From: Shimia sagamensis
GTDB lineage: Bacteria; Pseudomonadota; Alphaproteobacteria; Rhodobacterales; Rhodobacteraceae
Assembly: GCF_900182745.1 (NCBI RefSeq)
Contig: NZ_FXTY01000001.1
Span: forward strand, 558,001-622,000
Direction: 5' to 3'
Length of the DNA: 64,000 bases
Made by a program: the position numbers and the translations under genes. Under the pieces are notes generated by a model. The model worked only from the letters and a program-made list of their open reading frames with translations, ran no database searches and was not told the origin of the DNA. Position 1 is the stretch's first letter; every line of letters begins with the position of its first letter. Shown piece by piece: positions 1 through 9,953 of this stretch.

Positions 1-327
1 ATCCATGCCAGCGCCATTGCAAATTCGCCACTCGTAAAAACGGCCATTGCTGGCGAAGACCCCAATTGGGGGCGTATTGTCATGGCCATCGGAAAATCTG
101 GTGCCGCGGCGGATCGGGACAAATTAAGTATTCGATTTGGCGAAATTTTGGTTGCAGAGAACGGGTGGGTTGCCCCCTCTTACAATGAAGATGACGGCGC
201 GACGTACATGAAAAATCAGGGCATTGTTCTGCATGTCGATCTAGGGCTTGGAGACTCGTCTGACACCATGTGGACCTGTGATCTCACCCATGGTTACATC
301 ACCATCAATGCGGATTATCGCTCGTGA
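1..327 (+). CDS. argJ: Glutamate N-acetyltransferase ArgJ, C-terminal part (5' end outside window)
   Basis: The reading frame is open from the first base and ends at TGA 325-327, giving 108 residues of C-terminus. Two stretches are typical of the end of Arg[18 protein letters not shown] near the left edge and the terminal [17 protein letters not shown]. ArgJ transfers the acetyl group from N-acetylornithine to glutamate, and in many bacteria also makes N-acetylglutamate, in arginine biosynthesis. The nucleophilic threonine and N-terminal half lie outside the window. The stop overlaps the GTG start of the next gene, so the two are probably translationally coupled. A second arginine gene, argG, lies at 27256. 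Confidence 0.93.
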   Translation: MHASAIANSPLVKTAIAGEDPNWGRIVMAIGKSGAAADRDKLSIRFGEILVAENGWVAPSYNEDDGATYMKNQGIVLHVDLGLGDSSDTMWTCDLTHGYITINADYRS

Positions 328-722
328 GAACGATACTGGTCTCCGCTGTAGCTCTCATAGACGTTGATGGTCGAATTTTGCTCGCGCAACGACCTGCGGG
401 AAAATCCATGGCTGGCCTTTGGGAGTTTCCTGGCGGTAAAGTTGAAGCTGGAGAAACTCCGGAAGTGGCCCTTGTCCGCGAACTCAAAGAAGAACTAGGC
501 ATCGACACCTGGGAAAGCTGCCTTGCGCCGCTCACATTTGCCTCACATGGCTACGATGATTTCCATTTGCTCATGCCACTTTTTGCATGCCGAAAATGGA
601 AAGGTATCCCGACTGCTCAAGAAGGCCAAAATTTGACGTGGGTTAAATCCAAAGACCTTCGAAAATTCGAAATGCCACCGGCAGACATTCCTTTGATCCC
701 TATTTTGCGGGATTGGCTTTGA
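324..722 (+). CDS. mutT: Nudix hydrolase, MutT type (8-oxo-dGTP diphosphatase)
   Basis: The 132-residue protein begins with GTG overlapping the argJ stop. It carries a full Nudix box at about residues 37-59: GG(K) followed by E, then RELKEELG, matching Gx5Ex7REUxEExGU. The preceding [19 protein letters not shown] is characteristic of MutT, which hydrolyses 8-oxo-dGTP to the monophosphate and so prevents A:T to C:G mutations. The length matches the MutT family. An argJ-mutT pair is common in Rhodobacterales. Substrate specificity is inferred from family resemblance. Confidence 0.88.
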   Translation: MRTILVSAVALIDVDGRILLAQRPAGKSMAGLWEFPGGKVEAGETPEVALVRELKEELGIDTWESCLAPLTFASHGYDDFHLLMPLFACRKWKGIPTAQEGQNLTWVKSKDLRKFEMPPADIPLIPILRDWL

Positions 723-813
723 CGGCATAAATTGTGCAAACATCTGCCGACTTGGCAACATTTTGTAGCAGTTAAAGAAACGAACAGCTTCCCTCGTTGG
801 CTTTTGTATCCTA

Positions 814-828
814 ACATGAAATTCATGT
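814..828. promoter_or_regulatory. Short perfect palindrome upstream of the small gene
   Basis: ACATGAA-A-TTCATGT forms two 7-base arms around one central base. It lies about 70 bases before the small gene at 899, and a related TTCATGAA occurs again at about 866-874. This could be an operator or simply chance in an AT-rich stretch. The rest of 723-898 holds no gene that I can see. Confidence 0.25.
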
Positions 829-898
829 GACGGTGTAATACACCAAATGTTAACCAATTTACTGTTTCATGAATGTCAATCAAATGGGGATTTTTGAC

Positions 899-1024
899 AT
901 GCTTAAGACGATCACAGTTGGTAGTTGTGTTTCAATTCAAGGCCAGGTGGTGAAAAGTTTGCCAGACGGTCGTGTTTCGATCCGTGTTGGGGATACAGTG
1001 TATTCGGGTAAGCCCATTTCCTAA
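899..1024 (+). CDS. Small conserved-looking protein of 41 residues, function unknown
   Basis: An ATG with a GGGGA ribosome-binding site 7-8 bases upstream opens 41 codons ending in TAA. The product reads MLKTITVGSCVSIQGQVVKS followed by a short beta-rich tail with DGRVSIRVGDTVYSG. It resembles a small SH3- or OB-like barrel with alternating strands. The intrinsic terminator starts 19 bases after the stop, which fits a short transcript. I recall similar tiny genes in Rhodobacterales but cannot assign a function. Support is the ribosome-binding site, clean start and stop, and the terminator. Confidence 0.6.
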   Translation: MLKTITVGSCVSIQGQVVKSLPDGRVSIRVGDTVYSGKPIS

Positions 1025-1042
1025 TAGCACAACAGACAATCC

Positions 1043-1083
1043 AAAGAAAAAGGCCGCCTCTAACTGAGGCGGCCTTTTTCTTT
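1043..1083. terminator. Bidirectional rho-independent terminator
   Basis: An 18-bp perfect stem with arms at 1043-1060 and 1066-1083 (core AAAAAGGCCGCCTC) has a 5-base loop and A/T tracts on both sides. It sits between the rightward small gene and the leftward infB end at 1105, so it can serve both strands. Confidence 0.9.
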
Positions 1084-1104
1084 GTCCGGGATTAAGACGC
1101 TGGT

Positions 1105-3597
1105 TTAATCCAGCGTCCTTGTCACTTCTTCACGTTCGAAGATTTCGATCACATCGCCTGCGCGAACGTCATCGTAGTTTTCAAATGCCATGCCACATTC
1201 CTGGCCGGATTGAACTTCCGCAACTTCATCCTTGAAGCGCTTCAGCGTCTTCAGAGTGCCTTCGTGGATCACGACGTTGTCACGCAGCAGACGTACACCG
1301 GCAGAACGGCGCGCCACACCTTCGGTAACGATACAACCGGCCACCTTGCCAACTCCAGTGACCTTGAAGACTTCTTTGATCGCCGCATAGCCGATGAAGT
1401 TTTCGCGAATCTCGGCTGATAGCAAGCCAGAGGCAGCCGCCTTCACGTCATCCACCAAATCGTAGATCACCGAATAGTAGCGGATCTCCACACCTTTTTG
1501 GTTGGCAGTATTACGCGCAGAAGTATTGGCACGAACATTGAAACCCATAATCGGTGCGCCAGAAGCTTCGGCCAAACCAACGTCAGTTTCGGTAATCGCA
1601 CCTACACCAGAGTGCAGAACACGTACACGAACTTCATCGTTCCCGATTTTTTCCATCGCCTGAACAATTGCTTCAGCGGAGCCTTGTACGTCCGCCTTAA
1701 CCAGAATCGGCAGCTCGGCGACGTTTTCGTCTTCCTTCGCCTTCTGCATCAACTGTTCCAACGTGGTTGCTGCACCAGCAGCAGCCCGTTTGTCTTTGGC
1801 GGCCTGCTCACGGTATTCTGCAATCTCACGAGCTTGCGCTTCCGTTGCGGTGACGTTCAGAACGTCGCCCGCTTCCGGAGTACCATTCAGACCCAACACC
1901 TCAACCGGAACCGATGGACCAGCTTCTTTTACGCGCTCACCTTTGTCATTAATCAGCGCACGGACCTTACCGTACTGCTCACCCACAACAAAGATATCGC
2001 CCTGACGCAACGTGCCTTTCTGAACCAGAACAGTAGCAACTGGACCACGGCCTACATCAAGCTGAGCTTCGATCACCGCACCTTGCGCAGCACGATCCGG
2101 GTTGGCTTTGAGTTCCAGAATTTCTGCCTGAAGCGCGATTGCCTCAAGCAGCTGTTCGAGGCCCTGACCGGTATGCGCGGAAACTTCCACGTCTTGCACT
2201 TCACCAGACATCGCTTCCACGATCACTTCATGTTGAAGCAGCTCTGCTCGAACTTTGTTGGGATCAGCAGCTGGTCTGTCAATCTTGTTAATTGCCACAA
2301 TCATCGGCACATTAGCCGCTTTCGCGTGTGCAATAGCTTCAATAGTTTGCGGCATGACCGAGTCATCTGCTGCAACAACCAAAACCACAATGTCCGTTAC
2401 CTGAGCACCGCGGGATCGCATCGATGTAAAGGCCGCGTGACCTGGTGTATCGAGGAACGACAGTGTCACATCTTCATCGGTTTGCACCTGATAGGCACCG
2501 ATATGCTGGGTGATCCCACCAGCTTCGCCAGACACAACTTTCGCATCTCGAATAGCGTCCAACAGAGATGTTTTACCGTGGTCAACGTGACCCATAATAG
2601 TGATGACTGGAGGACGTGGCTGCATTGCGCCGTCATCGTCTTCCGCGTCGGAGATCACATCTTCGACGTCAGCATCAGAAACACGTACAACCTTGTGCCC
2701 AAATTCCTGAATGATGAGTTCTGCAGTATCCGCATCAAGTGTTTGGTTTTGCGTCACCATCATGCCCATGTTCATCAACGCCTTAACGACGTCAGCAACA
2801 CGTTCTGCCATACGATTCGCCAGTTCAGAAACCACAATGGCTTCTGGCAACTGAACGTCACGGATGACCTTTTCACGCTCGACTTGGCCGCCCATGGCTT
2901 TTTGGCGCGCGCGCTCCTGCTTACGCTTCATCGCAGCCATAGAGCGGTGACGGTTGTTCTCACCACCAGTTGCTTGGCCTAGGGTCAACTTACCGGAACG
3001 ACGCCCGTCATCGCGGCCTTTGCCGCGACCACGTTGGTCCCGTTCGCGATCAGATTTACGCGGCGTTGGTGCAGGGGCAGGTTTACCAGTTGGAGCGCCG
3101 CGACCTTGAGGTGTGGACGACGGCACTGGTGCAGACGCTTCTGCGGCTGCACGCTTAGCAGCGGCATCCGCAACCTCTTTCTTTTTGCGCTCTTCATCCT
3201 CAGCCTTTTTACGGGCCTTTTCTTCAGCTTCCCGCTGTTCCCGCTCTTTGGCTTCCACTTCCAAGCGGCGACGCTCACGCGCTTCAGCGCGGGCCTTTTC
3301 TTCGGCTTCGCGTTTGGCGGCATCTTCCGCTTCGCGGGCTTTCGCAGCCTGCAGAGCCTTCAGACGGCGTTCCATTTCCGCATCCGAAATACCGGAGGGG
3401 CGGCGAGAAGGGTCACCGCCAGCTTTTGGCGCACCGCCACCAGTTTTGGCCGCGCCTGGCTTGGGCACCACAACGCGCTTACGCTTGGTTTCCACCACAA
3501 CATTTTTCTTACGTCCGTGGCTGAAGCTCTGCGTTACATTGCCGGGGCGGTTGCCGCCGCGCAGACCCAAGGTTTTTTTACCGTCGTTATCGCTCAT
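1105..3597 (-). CDS. infB: Translation initiation factor IF-2
   Basis: The 830-residue GTPase delivers fMet-tRNA to the ribosome during initiation. The start is ATG 3597 ([15 protein letters not shown], the usual alphaproteobacterial N-terminus); the frame stays open 56 codons further up but that is ylxR-coding DNA. Domains in order: a basic N-terminus, a long Lys/Arg/Glu/Ala-rich coiled-coil stretch (about 65-250), the IF2_N region, then the G domain with GHVDHGKTS (G1), DTPGHAAF (G3) and NKID (G4), then the C-terminal beta-barrel and fMet-tRNA-binding domains. It overlaps ylxR by 4 bases and is the last gene of rimP-nusA-ylxR-infB. Confidence 0.97.
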   Translation of the reverse strand: MSDNDGKKTLGLRGGNRPGNVTQSFSHGRKKNVVVETKRKRVVVPKPGAAKTGGGAPKAGGDPSRRPSGISDAEMERRLKALQAAKAREAEDAAKREAEEKARAEARERRRLEVEAKEREQREAEEKARKKAEDEERKKKEVADAAAKRAAAEASAPVPSSTPQGRGAPTGKPAPAPTPRKSDRERDQRGRGKGRDDGRRSGKLTLGQATGGENNRHRSMAAMKRKQERARQKAMGGQVEREKVIRDVQLPEAIVVSELANRMAERVADVVKALMNMGMMVTQNQTLDADTAELIIQEFGHKVVRVSDADVEDVISDAEDDDGAMQPRPPVITIMGHVDHGKTSLLDAIRDAKVVSGEAGGITQHIGAYQVQTDEDVTLSFLDTPGHAAFTSMRSRGAQVTDIVVLVVAADDSVMPQTIEAIAHAKAANVPMIVAINKIDRPAADPNKVRAELLQHEVIVEAMSGEVQDVEVSAHTGQGLEQLLEAIALQAEILELKANPDRAAQGAVIEAQLDVGRGPVATVLVQKGTLRQGDIFVVGEQYGKVRALINDKGERVKEAGPSVPVEVLGLNGTPEAGDVLNVTATEAQAREIAEYREQAAKDKRAAAGAATTLEQLMQKAKEDENVAELPILVKADVQGSAEAIVQAMEKIGNDEVRVRVLHSGVGAITETDVGLAEASGAPIMGFNVRANTSARNTANQKGVEIRYYSVIYDLVDDVKAAASGLLSAEIRENFIGYAAIKEVFKVTGVGKVAGCIVTEGVARRSAGVRLLRDNVVIHEGTLKTLKRFKDEVAEVQSGQECGMAFENYDDVRAGDVIEIFEREEVTRTLD

Positions 3598-4226
3598 CTG
3601 GATGTCTTGTCCTTCCCGGAGGCCGCTGCCGCCGTATCTTCGCGTACGCCTTTTAATCTTAGGGCTTCCTCTACAACACGTTTTGTGAGTCCACCAGACG
3701 CAAGCGCTCCATGTATCACAGTTTGTCTCCCAAATGCCAAACCCAATTCGGCAGATGTAAGCCAATCTATGTGGTGGCCTCCACTTGGAGGCCGTAGTTT
3801 CGATTTGCCGCGTTCGGAACCATCGCTGGCCTGCAGCAGAACTTTGGCTTCGTCTTTGACTAGCCAGTCCTTAACTTTTTCATACCCAGTCACAGCTGAG
3901 CCCGATTTGCGCGCCAAACTGATCAGATCCACAGTGCGGCGCCCCAACTGACGGGACACTTCTGCAAGCAGATCATCAGGCACCGTCACCTGCTGCTTGG
4001 CGGCACGCGCAAAAACACCCTTTTTGGATGCTTTCGCCAAAGTGTCTGCCGAAGCCGTTACCCACATGCCACGTCCGGGTAATTTGCCAACGACATCGGG
4101 CACAACTTGCGCATCCGGGCCGACCACAAAACGCAGCAACCCTTCTTTTGGCGCCACAGCGCCAGTGACAATGCACTTTCGCTCTGGCGTATCGCCTTTT
4201 TTGCCAGGTCGGCCACCGCGACTCAT
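3594..4226 (-). CDS. ylxR: YlxR-family RNA-binding protein (DUF448) with C-terminal L7Ae-like half
   Basis: The 210-residue protein has an N-terminal YlxR domain with RKCIVTG, LLRFV and GRGMWV. A longer alphaproteobacterial C-terminal part follows (about 95-190), resembling an L7Ae-type RNA-binding fold. YlxR genes are almost always between nusA and infB, as here. The Bacillus homologue (RnpM) has been linked to RNase P; whether that holds here is unknown. The gene follows nusA by 23 bases and overlaps infB by 4, implying coupled translation. Confidence 0.85.
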   Translation of the reverse strand: MSRGGRPGKKGDTPERKCIVTGAVAPKEGLLRFVVGPDAQVVPDVVGKLPGRGMWVTASADTLAKASKKGVFARAAKQQVTVPDDLLAEVSRQLGRRTVDLISLARKSGSAVTGYEKVKDWLVKDEAKVLLQASDGSERGKSKLRPPSGGHHIDWLTSAELGLAFGRQTVIHGALASGGLTKRVVEEALRLKGVREDTAAAASGKDKTSR

Positions 4227-4249
4227 CTCACGCCCTCTGAGGCCTGAGA

Positions 4250-5866
4250 TCAGGCCTCAGCCTCCTCGGATGTGTTTTCTTCATTTTCTGCCGCTTCAGC
4301 TTCCAGATCGGCAGGATCAACCCATCCCAGTACGATACGAGCGGTCATGACCATGTCTTGCGCTTCTTCCAGTGTCACACCGAACGGCTCAAGAACGCCG
4401 TCATCTTTGACGCGTTCGCCGCCATCGGTGGTCCAGCCACCGGCCAACTCCCAGTCAGCACATGTTGCAAAATCTTCAAGGTTCAACACGCCATCTTTGG
4501 CCAGCGCTTCGATCATCTGAGGTGTTAAGCCTTCAAATGCAATTAGACTGTCCTGCATGCCGAGTTCGCGCGCAGCATCCAGAGCCGCTTTGTTCTTGGC
4601 GTCAATAAAATCACGCGCACGTGCTTGAAGTTCGCCAGCTGTACCTTCATCCACACCATCGATAACCAGCAGCTCGTCGAGTTCCACATAAGCAACCTCT
4701 TCGAGGTTGGTGAAGCCTTCAGATACCAGCAGCTGAGCAAAGAACTCATCCAAGTCCAGCGTTTCCATAAACAACTTGGTGCGTTCTTCAAACTCTTTCT
4801 GGCGACGCTCGGATTCATCCGATTCGGTCACGATGTCGATGTCGAGTGCGGTCAGCTGGCTGGCCAAGCGCACATTCTGCCCCCGGCGACCAATTGCAAG
4901 CGACAGCTGCTCATCCGGAACAACCACTTCGATTTTACCGGCTTCTTCATCCAGAACAACTTTCGAAACTTCAGCTGGCTGTAGAGCGTTCACAAGGAAG
5001 GTTGGCTGGTCTTCATTCCACGGGATGATGTCGATCTTCTCACCCTGCAATTCGTTGACCACTGCCTGAACACGGGAGCCGCGCATACCAACACAAGCAC
5101 CAACCGGATCAATGGACCCATCGTGGCTGATTACAGCAATTTTCGCACGGGAACCTGGATCACGTGCCACTGCCTTGATGTCGATAATGCCATCATAGAT
5201 CTCTGGCACTTCCATTTTAAATAGTTCAGCCATGAATTCCGGCGCGGTACGACTCAGGAAAATTTGGTGGCCACGCGGTTCGCGGCGCACTTCTTTGATA
5301 AAGGCTCGCACGCGGTCACCGGAACGATAACTCTCGCGACCAATCTTATCGTTGCGACGCAGAACCGCTTCGGCACCCCCCACATCGACAATCACATTGC
5401 CAAACTCTTCGCGCTTCACCGCGCCGTTAATGATTGTGCCTGCGCGATCTTTGAAGTCTTCGTACTGACGATCACGCTCGGCTTCGCGCACTTTCTGCAA
5501 AATAACCTGCTTTGCAGACTGCGCCGCGATCCGGCCCATCTCTACTGGTGGCACTTCCTCAACAAACATGGCACCCACTTCGGGGTTTTCCATATATTGC
5601 TTGGCTTGCTCTACAGTGAACTCAGCTTGGTAGTTTTCCAGCAACTCATCTTCGACAACTGTACGCACGCGTGTGAAAGTTGCTTTGCCAGTCTTGCGAT
5701 CAATGGACACACGAATGTCCATCTCCGCGCCGTAACGGCTTTTGGCCGCCCGCGCGAGCGACTCTTCCATCGCTTCAACTACAAGACCTGGATCAATCAT
5801 TTTTTCCCGAGCGACGGCTTCGGCGGTTTGCAGCAGCTCAAGCTGGTTTGCAGAGGTGATTGCCAT
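4250..5866 (-). CDS. nusA: Transcription termination/antitermination factor NusA
   Basis: The 538-residue protein binds RNA polymerase and modulates pausing, termination and antitermination. The start at ATG 5866 has TGAGGAG 8 bases upstream; the frame runs 18 codons further but into rimP. The order is the N-terminal polymerase-binding domain, S1 domain (NVIVDVGGAEAVLRRNDKIG region), two KH domains (GACVGMRGSRVQAVV and LAIGRRGQNVRLAS), and C-terminal acidic repeat-like segments ending in a Glu/Ala-rich tail. It starts 4 bases after rimP. Confidence 0.97.
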   Translation of the reverse strand: MAITSANQLELLQTAEAVAREKMIDPGLVVEAMEESLARAAKSRYGAEMDIRVSIDRKTGKATFTRVRTVVEDELLENYQAEFTVEQAKQYMENPEVGAMFVEEVPPVEMGRIAAQSAKQVILQKVREAERDRQYEDFKDRAGTIINGAVKREEFGNVIVDVGGAEAVLRRNDKIGRESYRSGDRVRAFIKEVRREPRGHQIFLSRTAPEFMAELFKMEVPEIYDGIIDIKAVARDPGSRAKIAVISHDGSIDPVGACVGMRGSRVQAVVNELQGEKIDIIPWNEDQPTFLVNALQPAEVSKVVLDEEAGKIEVVVPDEQLSLAIGRRGQNVRLASQLTALDIDIVTESDESERRQKEFEERTKLFMETLDLDEFFAQLLVSEGFTNLEEVAYVELDELLVIDGVDEGTAGELQARARDFIDAKNKAALDAARELGMQDSLIAFEGLTPQMIEALAKDGVLNLEDFATCADWELAGGWTTDGGERVKDDGVLEPFGVTLEEAQDMVMTARIVLGWVDPADLEAEAAENEENTSEEAEA

Positions 5867-5870
5867 GTTT

Positions 5871-6470
5871 TTACTCCTCAGACTCGCCGGACGCTTGTTC
5901 GCCGGTCTCAATGTCGTCAAATTCGTCTTCGTTCAGAATGCCCGCTTCTTTGCGCGCTTTCAGCATTTCCTTAATTAGGTCATCGGTCAGCATTAGCTTC
6001 GCGTCTGCCAGCCAGTCAAAATTCAAACCAACTGTGACGGTTTCGCCCTGATCTTCAATGTTGATAAGAACATCTTCGCCTTCGATGCCAGCCAAAGTGC
6101 CTCGAAATCGTTTGCGCCCATCGATAAGTTCAGAAGTTTCGATTTTGGCTTCATACCCTTCGTACGCGTCAAAGTCCTTCAGCCGTGTCAAAGGACGATC
6201 CACGCCAGGGCTACCTACTTCCAGTGTATAGGAGTCTGAAAGCGGATCCTCGACGTCCAGAACCGCGCTAACTGCGTTGGATATTTGGGCGCACTCATCC
6301 ACTTCGATACCGCCACCAGGGCGCTCGGCCATGATCTGCAGAGTGTGAGATTTCCCACCCATTAGGCGCAAACGCACCAACTCGAACCCCATGTCTTCAA
6401 CGACAGGGGCAACAATGTCTGCCAGCTTGCGGTCGATCGCCGCTTTGGCAATGAGGTCACTCATAGGCAT
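5871..6470 (-). CDS. rimP: Ribosome maturation factor RimP
   Basis: The 199-residue protein assists 30S subunit assembly. It has the RimP N-terminal fold ([21 protein letters not shown]), the [12 protein letters not shown] motif and an SH3-like C-terminal domain. The C-terminus is extended and acidic, as in many Alphaproteobacteria. Two in-frame ATGs exist (6470 and 6464); neither has a strong ribosome-binding site and I take the first. It is the promoter-proximal gene of the nusA-infB cluster. A hairpin with a U-tract lies just upstream in the leader. Confidence 0.94.
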   Translation of the reverse strand: MPMSDLIAKAAIDRKLADIVAPVVEDMGFELVRLRLMGGKSHTLQIMAERPGGGIEVDECAQISNAVSAVLDVEDPLSDSYTLEVGSPGVDRPLTRLKDFDAYEGYEAKIETSELIDGRKRFRGTLAGIEGEDVLINIEDQGETVTVGLNFDWLADAKLMLTDDLIKEMLKARKEAGILNEDEFDDIETGEQASGESEE

Positions 6471-6480
6471 ATTCCAAGCA

Positions 6481-6504
6481 CAAAAAAACGGGCCCGCGGC
6501 CCGT
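6481..6504 (-). terminator. Rho-independent terminator, possibly an attenuator in the rimP leader
   Basis: Reading the minus strand, ACGGGCC-GCG-GGCCCGT is followed directly by seven T residues. It lies 11-34 bases before the rimP ATG. It may only end the upstream binding-protein gene, but a candidate promoter at 6559-6587 would place it inside the leader of the nusA operon. Confidence 0.75.
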
Positions 6505-6558
6505 CGATCTTTCCCGGTGGAGCGTTCAGGCTAACCCGACCGCGCCGCTGTTGAGAGG

Positions 6559-6587
6559 GATATACGTCGACAAAGGTGAGTCTGCAA
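6559..6587 (-). promoter_or_regulatory. Candidate sigma-70 promoter for rimP-nusA-ylxR-infB
   Basis: On the minus strand TTGCAG and TATATC are separated by exactly 17 bases and lie between the end of the upstream gene (6607) and the hairpin at 6481-6504. The -10 matches 4/6 and the -35 3/6 of the E. coli consensus; CTTGCA-type -35 boxes are common in Alphaproteobacteria. This is a prediction by eye. Confidence 0.35.
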
Positions 6588-6606
6588 GCCCCCATAGAAA
6601 ATATGC

Positions 6607-8115
6607 TTAGGCACGCCACCAACGCTCAGCAAAACGCGCGTTGTCGAGCGCATATTGAGCGCCGATGGTTTTGGGAGTGGCAATGGTGTCCGCCACCGCT
6701 TGCAAGTGGTTGGCGAAGGCCGGAACCAGTAGGCTACCACTTTTCTGAACAACACTTTGCAAATCGCCATAAAGGCCACGGCGCTTCTCCGCATCCATTT
6801 CAGAACGCGCAACCGACAACAATTTGTTCACGCGATTGTCCCGCCACCCCGTACGATTCCAAACGCCGCCCGGCGCCAGATACGCTGACATCGCCCAATC
6901 TTCGGTAACACGGCCAGCAACAAAGTGCAGCGACGCCGTCGCCTGGCGATCGACTGTATCAACGCGTAAGCCCACTTGTGCCATTTGGTGGGTAAAATTC
7001 TCTAATGTGGCCGAGAATTCTCGTTTGGACTGAGCAGAGACACCAATACTAAGGTGTTTCACGCCCACCTCACGCAACAAAGATTTTGCCAACTCCGGAT
7101 CGTACTCCGGTTTGGTGAGTGATGACGCGAAATAGGGGTTGGCCGGACCAATTGGCGTATCCATTCCAATCTGACCGTACCCCATTAAGCTTCGGCGCAC
7201 AAATTCCGGGCGATCCATTGCGCACTTTACGGCACGTCGAACAGCCTCTGCTTGGTGCCCATCAAGATTACCGCCAACGGCAAAACTGTAATGCTGATTT
7301 CCCTGCAAGTTCTGCAGTGACACCCCACGATGCGTCGAAATCTGCGATGCATGGACGGGACAGATCTGGCCAGAGACATTTACATCACCTTCCAAAAGCG
7401 CATTTAGTCGTGCCGAAGGATTGGTCTCATTGATCAGCAACAGCTCGTCAAAGAAACCCGCTCTTGCGCCTTTGTAATGATTCTTCACTCGATGTGCGCA
7501 TAGGCGTTTCCCGGGCTTGAAGTCAGCAACTTTATATAGTCCCGTGCCAATTCCGTTTTGCATCGCCAATTCAATATAGCCTGCTGGGAAAATGACGAGG
7601 TGGTAGTCGGACAAAAGGTAGGGGAAGTCGGCATTTGGCGATATCAATGTAAACTGGACCTGATGCGCACCAATTGCCTTTATGCCAGCAACGTCACGCA
7701 GCAACGGCTCGGCAGGTGAGCCACTTTGATAGCCAATATGCAATGCAAAGGTTTCAAGAACATCTTCTGCTTCAAATGCCTTGCCATTGTGAAATTGGAC
7801 GCCCTTGCGCAGATCAAACGTCCAAACACGCGCATCAGCACTGGCAGTCCAACTCTCCGCCAGTTCTCCACGCAATCCACCATCAGCCCCAATTTCGGTC
7901 AAGCAATCAAACACGGCTCCATGACTAGCAGCCATCATAAAAAGGCTGTCGTGAGTGCGAGCATCCCATGTGTCAGAGTCTTTGCCGCCCGGCACAATTG
8001 CGCGAAGTGTGCCCCCAGCTTTTGGCGTACCCGCCGACACGCCCAACCCTGAGGCTGCCAGCACACCTGCTGCGGCACCGGTTGTCAAAAGGCTGCGACG
8101 GCTAATGCGTGACAC
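6607..8115 (-). CDS. ABC transporter substrate-binding protein, family 5 (peptide/opine/nickel type), Tat-exported
   Basis: The 502-residue protein has a twin-arginine signal (SRRSLLTTGAAAGVLAAS) followed by family 5 extracellular solute-binding sequence, such as the ESWTASADARVWTFDLRKGV stretch and FHNGKAFEAEDV. Such proteins capture oligopeptides or similar ligands in the periplasm for an ABC importer. GTG 8115 is chosen because GGAG lies 7 bases upstream; a TTG two codons earlier is too close to that site. No permease or ATPase genes flank it, so it is an orphan here or works with components elsewhere. The ligand cannot be read from the sequence. Confidence 0.85.
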   Translation of the reverse strand: MSRISRRSLLTTGAAAGVLAASGLGVSAGTPKAGGTLRAIVPGGKDSDTWDARTHDSLFMMAASHGAVFDCLTEIGADGGLRGELAESWTASADARVWTFDLRKGVQFHNGKAFEAEDVLETFALHIGYQSGSPAEPLLRDVAGIKAIGAHQVQFTLISPNADFPYLLSDYHLVIFPAGYIELAMQNGIGTGLYKVADFKPGKRLCAHRVKNHYKGARAGFFDELLLINETNPSARLNALLEGDVNVSGQICPVHASQISTHRGVSLQNLQGNQHYSFAVGGNLDGHQAEAVRRAVKCAMDRPEFVRRSLMGYGQIGMDTPIGPANPYFASSLTKPEYDPELAKSLLREVGVKHLSIGVSAQSKREFSATLENFTHQMAQVGLRVDTVDRQATASLHFVAGRVTEDWAMSAYLAPGGVWNRTGWRDNRVNKLLSVARSEMDAEKRRGLYGDLQSVVQKSGSLLVPAFANHLQAVADTIATPKTIGAQYALDNARFAERWWRA

Positions 8116-8180
8116 GGTCAAACTCCAATTGGTCGGAGCCAGATGAGAAGGCCAACAAACCCCAATGTCCAGATGTTTTG

Positions 8181-9155
8181 CTAGATCCGCGCCAAATCAT
8201 CCATGATGCGCACAAGTTCCGCGCTAATCCCCGGCTCCGACAGCGCATGCCCCGCATTTCGAATAATACGAAGATCCGCCAGTTTGCCCCATGCTGACGC
8301 CAAATCATGCGCCGCTTTAGGAGGGCAAATCATATCATATCGACCTTGGACTATATATCCGGGAATATTCTCGAGTACGTCCATATTGGCAAGGATGTGA
8401 CCATCCTGTTTCAGAAACCCTCTGTTGCGGAAGTAGTGATTCTCCAGCCGCGAGAATGCGCGCGCATATTCGGCAGGCGCTTCTCCGCCATGCCCGTTGG
8501 AATACACCGACGCCAGCGCGTTCTCCCAACTTGCCCAAGCCCGCGCAAACTTAATCTCTGTCGCACGATCTCCACAAAACAAGCGATGATGATAGGCTTC
8601 AATCAAGTCACCCCGTTCTTCCTCCGGCACTAGTTTGGCAAACCGCGCCCACGGTTCTGGCCAGAAATGGCCGGCACCGCCGCCATAGAACCAATCCAGT
8701 TCGGATTGCGTCATGAGAAACACGCCTCGCAGAACCAAACAAACCGTTTGTGCGGGATGGGATTGCGCATACAGGAGCGACAAAGTTGCCCCCCAACTGC
8801 CGCCAAAGACGATCCATTCATCAATCTCCAGCGTATCCCGAATACGTTCCATATCCGCCACAAGGTGCCAGCTGGTGTTGGCCTCCACTTCGGCATGTGG
8901 CCGAGAATGTCCGCATCCTCGTTGGTCAAAAAGGATAATGCGATACACATTGGGATCAAAATAGCGCCGCATGGCCGGGCTGCTACCACCGCCTGGCCCA
9001 CCATGCACAACAACAACCGGCAAACCGCTTGGATTGCCGGATTGTTCGACGTAGATACTGTGCCCGTCGCCAACGTCCAACATCCTCTGGTCAAATGGTT
9101 CGACCGGAGGGTAAAGGTAGTGCACTGCGCGCTTTTGGCCCGAGTTTTTGTCCAT
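8181..9155 (-). CDS. pip: Proline iminopeptidase
   Basis: The 324-residue alpha/beta hydrolase releases N-terminal proline from peptides in the cytoplasm. Family S33 marks are the oxyanion motif HGGPGGG, the DQRGCGHS segment, the nucleophile elbow GGSWGATLSL, the acidic residue in GRYDMICPP, and the C-terminal histidine in NAGHALSEPG. The length matches family members. It is divergent from ubiG and lies 65 bases upstream of the binding-protein gene; a role in peptide use with that gene is possible but not shown. Confidence 0.9.
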   Translation of the reverse strand: MDKNSGQKRAVHYLYPPVEPFDQRMLDVGDGHSIYVEQSGNPSGLPVVVVHGGPGGGSSPAMRRYFDPNVYRIILFDQRGCGHSRPHAEVEANTSWHLVADMERIRDTLEIDEWIVFGGSWGATLSLLYAQSHPAQTVCLVLRGVFLMTQSELDWFYGGGAGHFWPEPWARFAKLVPEEERGDLIEAYHHRLFCGDRATEIKFARAWASWENALASVYSNGHGGEAPAEYARAFSRLENHYFRNRGFLKQDGHILANMDVLENIPGYIVQGRYDMICPPKAAHDLASAWGKLADLRIIRNAGHALSEPGISAELVRIMDDLARI

Positions 9156-9204
9156 GTCCTACCTATAATGGTTGCGACGCCCAAATGAGCATGGAGAGTT
9201 GAAA

Positions 9205-9948
9205 ATGCAAGCCACCAATACCACGGTAGATCCTACCGAAGTGGCCAAATTCGAAGCCATGGCAGCCGAATGGTGGGATCCCAATGGCAAGTTCAAGCCG
9301 TTGCACATGCTCAACCCTTGTCGCCTTGACTACATTACGACGCAGATTGCCGCGGAGTTCAATCGCGACTTGTCAAAAGCGCGGCCTTTTGCCGGCTTGC
9401 GCCTGCTCGATATCGGCTGCGGAGGAGGACTTTTGTCCGAACCCATGGCGCGCCTTGGGGCCGACGTAGTGGGGGCGGATGCGGCGGGTGGAAACCTGCC
9501 GGTTGCGCGCATCCATGCAGAGCAATCCGGACTAAAGATTGAGTACCGTCACACAACAGCTGAATCTATGGCAGAAGCGGGCGAACAGTTTGACGTTGTA
9601 CTGAACATGGAAGTTGTCGAGCATGTGGCCGACCCTTTGAGCTACATGATCGCATGCCAGAAATTGCTCAAATCCAGCGGTTTGCATATTTGCTCGACTA
9701 TCAACCGAAACCCAAAGAGTTTTGCGGTGGCCATTCTCGGAGCTGAGTACGTCATGCGGTGGCTGCCCAAAGGCACCCATGAATGGCACAAGTTTATCAC
9801 GCCCGTTGAGTTGATTAGCTTAATTGAGAAATCCGGGTTAACGCCGGTGGACCGCAAAGGTTTTGTCTTTAACCCAATCAGTTGGCAATGGTCGATCTCC
9901 GACAAAGACCTGAGCGTCAACTACGTGACAGCCAGCACCAAGGCCTGA
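9205..9948 (+). CDS. ubiG: Ubiquinone biosynthesis O-methyltransferase UbiG
   Basis: The 247-residue SAM-dependent enzyme performs the two O-methylations of the ubiquinone pathway. Motif I is [19 protein letters not shown], and the family-typical [19 protein letters not shown] lies near the N-terminus. ATG 9205 has GGAGAG upstream; the upstream in-frame ATG at 9172 lacks this. It converges on the marR-type gene with 5 bases between the stops. Confidence 0.94.
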   Translation: MQATNTTVDPTEVAKFEAMAAEWWDPNGKFKPLHMLNPCRLDYITTQIAAEFNRDLSKARPFAGLRLLDIGCGGGLLSEPMARLGADVVGADAAGGNLPVARIHAEQSGLKIEYRHTTAESMAEAGEQFDVVLNMEVVEHVADPLSYMIACQKLLKSSGLHICSTINRNPKSFAVAILGAEYVMRWLPKGTHEWHKFITPVELISLIEKSGLTPVDRKGFVFNPISWQWSISDKDLSVNYVTASTKA

Positions 9949-9953
9949 GCCAC

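Noticed and set aside
1498-2982. 494-codon frame antisense to infB
   Set aside because: Composition is a shadow of IF-2 codons, has no ribosome-binding site and matches no family; infB on the other strand has all GTPase motifs.
3598-3765. 56-codon upstream extension of infB
   Set aside because: It overlaps the ylxR coding region in another frame and lacks IF-2-like sequence; the ATG at 3597 begins the family-typical N-terminus.
6505-6606. Possible tRNA in front of rimP
   Set aside because: Some bacteria have a tRNA near here, but I could not fold an acceptor stem, TpsiC arm or CCA end on either strand.
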